Below are positions 62,646-64,000 of a DNA stretch of 64,000 nt, in pieces. The translations under genes were made by a program, and so were the position numbers. Position 1 is the stretch's first letter; the number at the start of each line of letters is the position of its first letter. Source of the stretch: Chitinophagaceae bacterium UBA1953 (GTDB taxonomy: Bacteria; Bacteroidota; Bacteroidia; Chitinophagales; Chitinophagaceae); NCBI GenBank assembly GCA_002336115.1, contig DDEN01000057.1, positions 290,806 through 354,805 on the forward strand, given 5' to 3'. The notes beneath the pieces are model-generated. The model was not told the origin of the DNA and searched no databases. It saw nothing but the letters and a program-made list of their open reading frames with translations.

Positions 62646-63494
62646 TTAATATCGAAATAGAAACCTGTCTTTTAAAAGTTCAAACTGGAATCGCTTTCCC
62701 TGTATAAAGTCGCCGTCAAGTTGTGCAGCAATCTCCTTTTCACATTCGATTGTAAATTCTCTTCCTATGACATGATGTACAAAAGAAAGATGAAGATGAT
62801 TTCCCTTTTCAATTTTTGGCAGATAAAAAAGCCGTTTAAAAACAGGTAAGGGTTTTACAAGCACAAGATCAATAAAACCATCATTAACACTTGCCTTGGG
62901 AGAAACATGAAAACCACCACCGGTTCTTGATGAGTTTGCAACAGAAACAATTAAAAATTTTTCTTCTGCAAGTAATTGATCATTTGACTTTATCTTAAAC
63001 AGCGCTTCTTTGAAGGAAAAAATCTGCCTCATTACAACGAGGTAATAACCTAAATGACCTCCAAAAAAACGGATTGCGTTCATTGACTGTAAAACACTGC
63101 CATCAAAACCTAACCCTGCTGTATTAATATAAAGTCTGTCGTTACAGGTTGCCGCATCTACATACTTCGGCGCAGTTTCAAGTACCATATCAACCTGCTT
63201 TTGTAATGGAACATCACCATAAAGTTTCCAGGCAAAATCATTACCGGTACCTCCGCAAAAAATCACCAATGGAATTGTAATGAAAGGATATTGATTAATG
63301 AAATAATTCAAGGTGCCATCTCCACCAACAATCCAAACATCAGTAAAAGGTTCAAATGAATCAGGCCATTGATCAGAATAGACAGTATAAGAAACCTTGT
63401 ATTTATCAAGAAGTTGAGTAATTTCTGCTGCAAGTTTAGTTGCAGCACCATTCCCTGCTTTAGAATTCACTGCAATAGCAATTCGTTTGTTCAT
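62646..63494 (-). CDS. Diacylglycerol/lipid kinase family protein (YegS-like)
   Basis: 282 residues from ATG 63494; a TTG two codons upstream is also in frame. The catalytic-domain motif WIVGGDGTLN (GGDGT) and FCGGTGNDFA bind ATP, and the C-terminal beta domain carries NSSRTGGGFHVSPKASVNDGFIDLV. Such kinases phosphorylate diacylglycerol or sphingoid lipids; the substrate is not evident. Lies between the GT2 gene and the rRNA terminator. Confidence 0.9.
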   Translation of the reverse strand: MNKRIAIAVNSKAGNGAATKLAAEITQLLDKYKVSYTVYSDQWPDSFEPFTDVWIVGGDGTLNYFINQYPFITIPLVIFCGGTGNDFAWKLYGDVPLQKQVDMVLETAPKYVDAATCNDRLYINTAGLGFDGSVLQSMNAIRFFGGHLGYYLVVMRQIFSFKEALFKIKSNDQLLAEEKFLIVSVANSSRTGGGFHVSPKASVNDGFIDLVLVKPLPVFKRLFYLPKIEKGNHLHLSFVHHVIGREFTIECEKEIAAQLDGDFIQGKRFQFELLKDRFLFRY

Positions 63495-63522
63495 TTGCAA
63501 TTGAAAAAGGGGAAAGTTAAAA

Positions 63523-63555
63523 CAAAAAAAAGCCTCAACAAAACTGTTGAGGCTT
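63523..63555 (-). terminator. Terminator of the rRNA operon
   Basis: On the minus strand AAGCCTCAACA/TGTTGAGGCTT forms an 11-bp stem with a short loop, followed by a run of eight Ts, just past the 5S gene. Confidence 0.93.
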
Positions 63556-63563
63556 AGAATAAA

Positions 63564-63675
63564 TATGGCAGCTACCTACTCTCCCGCATTGTGGTGCAGT
63601 ACCATCGGCCATGAGGGGCTTAACTTCTCTGTTCGGTATGGGAAGAGGTGAACACCCTCGGCAAAACCACCATAA
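63564..63675 (-). rRNA. rrf: 5S ribosomal RNA
   Basis: The minus strand reads GGTGGTTTTGCCGAGGGTGTTCACC near the 5' end in two parts, then CCCATACCGAACAGAGAAGTT and, near the 3' end, GGGAGAGTAGGTAGCTGCC: the standard 5S core (CCGAACxxxGAAGTTAAG and GGGAGAGTAGG). Ends are estimated to within a few bases. It follows 23S in the usual order. Confidence 0.95.
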
Positions 63676-63735
63676 ACTCTTAAATAAGATCATATTGGGA
63701 AAAGTTGCAATTGCAATAGGCAATTAAAAAAAATT

Positions 63736-64000
63736 AAAGCTTACGGGTAATTAGTACTACTCGACTTTACTGTTACCAGTTTTACATCTGTAGCCTATCA
63801 ACGTCATCGTCTTTGACGGCCCTTAAAAGTAAACTCATCTTGAGGAAGGTTTCACGCTTAGATGCTTTCAGCGTTTATCTGTTCAATACTTTGCTACGCA
63901 GCTATGCCCTTGGCAGGACAACTGGTCCACCGGAGGTATGTTCATCCCGGTCCTCTCGTACTAGGAACAAATCCTCTCAAGTTTCGACACCCATAGTAGA
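63736..64000 (-). rRNA. rrl: 23S ribosomal RNA, 3' end (continues past the window)
   Basis: The minus strand matches the end of 23S rRNA: the sarcin-ricin region AGTACGAGAGGACCGGGATG (complement of the bases around 63940-63960) and the following helix to the 3' end near 63736. The 5' part lies beyond the window, so the operon is read from right to left. Confidence 0.95.

Overview
The window is a chromosomal segment of a member of the Bacteroidota, most likely order Chitinophagales (a Chitinophagaceae-like genome). Pointers are the giant type IX secretion translocon protein SprA, PorD, two small proteins with type IX sorting tails, the bamD - RNA polymerase omega - coaBC - porD - DUF4296 gene order, the futalosine menaquinone genes, and many Bacteroidota-type promoters (TAnnTTTG, a few with TTTG 19-21 bases upstream) in place of Shine-Dalgarno-led starts. 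The DNA is AT-rich and most genes are ordinary housekeeping genes on both strands, well separated by hairpin terminators.

Layout. 0-5.9 kb: a lipoprotein cut by the window edge, a HerA/DUF853 ATPase, NADP isocitrate dehydrogenase, an SDR-type threonine dehydrogenase and KDO-8-P synthase. 6-8.4 kb: two tandem AraC-type regulators and a PspC-like membrane protein. 8.5-14.4 kb: aconitase, glutamate dehydrogenase and a divergent gamma-glutamyltransferase relative. 14.4-17.1 kb: two related type IX cargo proteins and a SET protein. 17.2-23.2 kb: mgtE, DUF1003, gatC, two LolD/MacB-type ATPases, a PduO-type adenosyltransferase, DUF2795, SemiSWEET and fabI. 23.2-24.6 kb: an accessory-looking island with a frameshifted membrane-protein gene and repeats. 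24.6-32.5 kb: sprA and ruvA. 32.6-39.9 kb: fabH, a Cys/Met-metabolism PLP enzyme, a serine hydrolase, a GNAT enzyme, fabD, folE and two tandem pterin synthases. 39.9-43.6 kb: mqnB, mqnD, photolyase and a class IV aminotransferase. 43.6-48.7 kb: three paralogous NarL-type response regulators, one histidine kinase and two proteins of unknown function around an 899-bp intergenic region. 48.7-55 kb: the envelope/secretion operon from bamD down to an unknown gene, and an OmpA-family protein. 55-59.2 kb: polyprenyl synthase-recJ and rpsF-rpsR-rplI. 59.3-63.5 kb: aldo/keto reductase, two glycosyltransferases and a lipid kinase. The window ends in a minus-strand rRNA operon (5S and the 3' end of 23S).

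Together the genes cover TCA-cycle and nitrogen metabolism, fatty-acid initiation (fabD, fabH, fabI), quinone synthesis (mqnB, mqnD, a polyprenyl synthase), outer-membrane assembly and type IX secretion (bamD, sprA, porD, OmpA, two cargo proteins), and sensing (three response regulators, one kinase, two AraC proteins).

I saw no phage, transposase, CRISPR array or obvious defence system. The least explained stretches are the island at 23.2-24.6 kb, the repeat-bearing gap at 2.0-2.3 kb, and the signalling cluster at 43.6-48.7 kb.
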